DNA of 64,000 bases from an uncultured Pelagibacteraceae bacterium (lineage in GTDB: Bacteria; Pseudomonadota; Alphaproteobacteria; Pelagibacterales; Pelagibacteraceae): positions 1 through 64,000 of the forward strand of contig CACJWG010000003.1 of assembly GCA_902597055.1 (NCBI GenBank), in the 5' to 3' direction. Numbering within the stretch: position 1 is the first letter of the stretch; every line of letters begins with the position of its first letter. Shown one piece after another: positions 63,721 through 64,000 of the stretch. Under the pieces are notes generated by a model. The model saw only the letters and a program-made list of their open reading frames with translations, was not told the origin of the DNA and did no database searches. The translations under genes were made by a program, and so were the position numbers.

Positions 63721-64000
63721 ATCTCAAAAAAGTGTAGCTGGGGTAGATGAGGTCGGTAGAGGTAGTCTTATTGGGCCTGTATATGCAGCGGCAGTAGTTT
63801 TTAAAAAAGGTTTTGATAAAAAGAGAGTAAAAGACTCAAAAAAATTATCTCCTAAGGAGAGAGAATTTTTGGAAAATTACATAAAAAAAAATTCTTATTG
63901 GGCTATTGGGACTGCTTCAAAAAAAGAAATTGAAAAAATTAATATTTTAAATGCATCTCTTTTGGCGATGAAAAGATCAATTTTAAAATTAAAATTCAAA
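63710..64000 (+). CDS. rnhB: Ribonuclease HII, N-terminal part (runs off the right edge)
   Basis: TTG start; LEYKSQKSVAGVDEVGRGSLIGPVYAAAVVFKKGF...VKDSKKLSPKERE; the DEVGRG motif. The preceding in-frame stop at 63704 fixes the start region. Confidence 0.93.
   Translation, partial: MEYKSQKSVAGVDEVGRGSLIGPVYAAAVVFKKGFDKKRVKDSKKLSPKEREFLENYIKKNSYWAIGTASKKEIEKINILNASLLAMKRSILKLKFK

Overview
The window is a very AT-rich, tightly packed alphaproteobacterial segment. Gene content and style (short spacers, overlapping ends, unlinked 5S rRNA) look like SAR11/Pelagibacter; this was judged by eye without a database search. Most of it is conserved core: tilS/cpoB-pal-tolBARQ, a RuvC-like gene, yebC, zapA with an upstream coiled-coil gene, tkt-gap-pgk-fba, efp, suhB, rpmE, trcR, rpsU, tRNA-fMet, pntAB, a lone 5S rRNA, rpoD-dnaG-yqeY, carAB, trxB, uvrB, a folM-like SDR with folB, uvrC-pgsA, ilvE, a MarR/response-regulator/kinase set, ubiK, lgt, prs-rplY-pth-ychF, petABC, trmL, hemF, greA, cca with tRNA-Gln, ispE, a UDG-like gene and rnhB. 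The only clearly accessory block is a short surface-polysaccharide island (about 20.7-26.9 kb) between the 5S rRNA and rpoD. I found no CRISPR array, transposon, prophage, toxin-antitoxin or defence island, and no convincing new multigene system. The best leads are: a phage-type RuvC-like gene where ruvCAB would be expected; rpsU that appears to start at AUU behind a strong GGAGG; a cca gene whose ATG lies 3 nt after a tRNA-Gln CCA end; a UDG-like protein lacking most Fe-S cysteines; a DPM1-like/GT-C pair in the island; a zapA-upstream coiled-coil gene; two small genes missed by the ORF track (COX subunit IV-like, bL36); and a leader mini-ORF/palindrome before carA.
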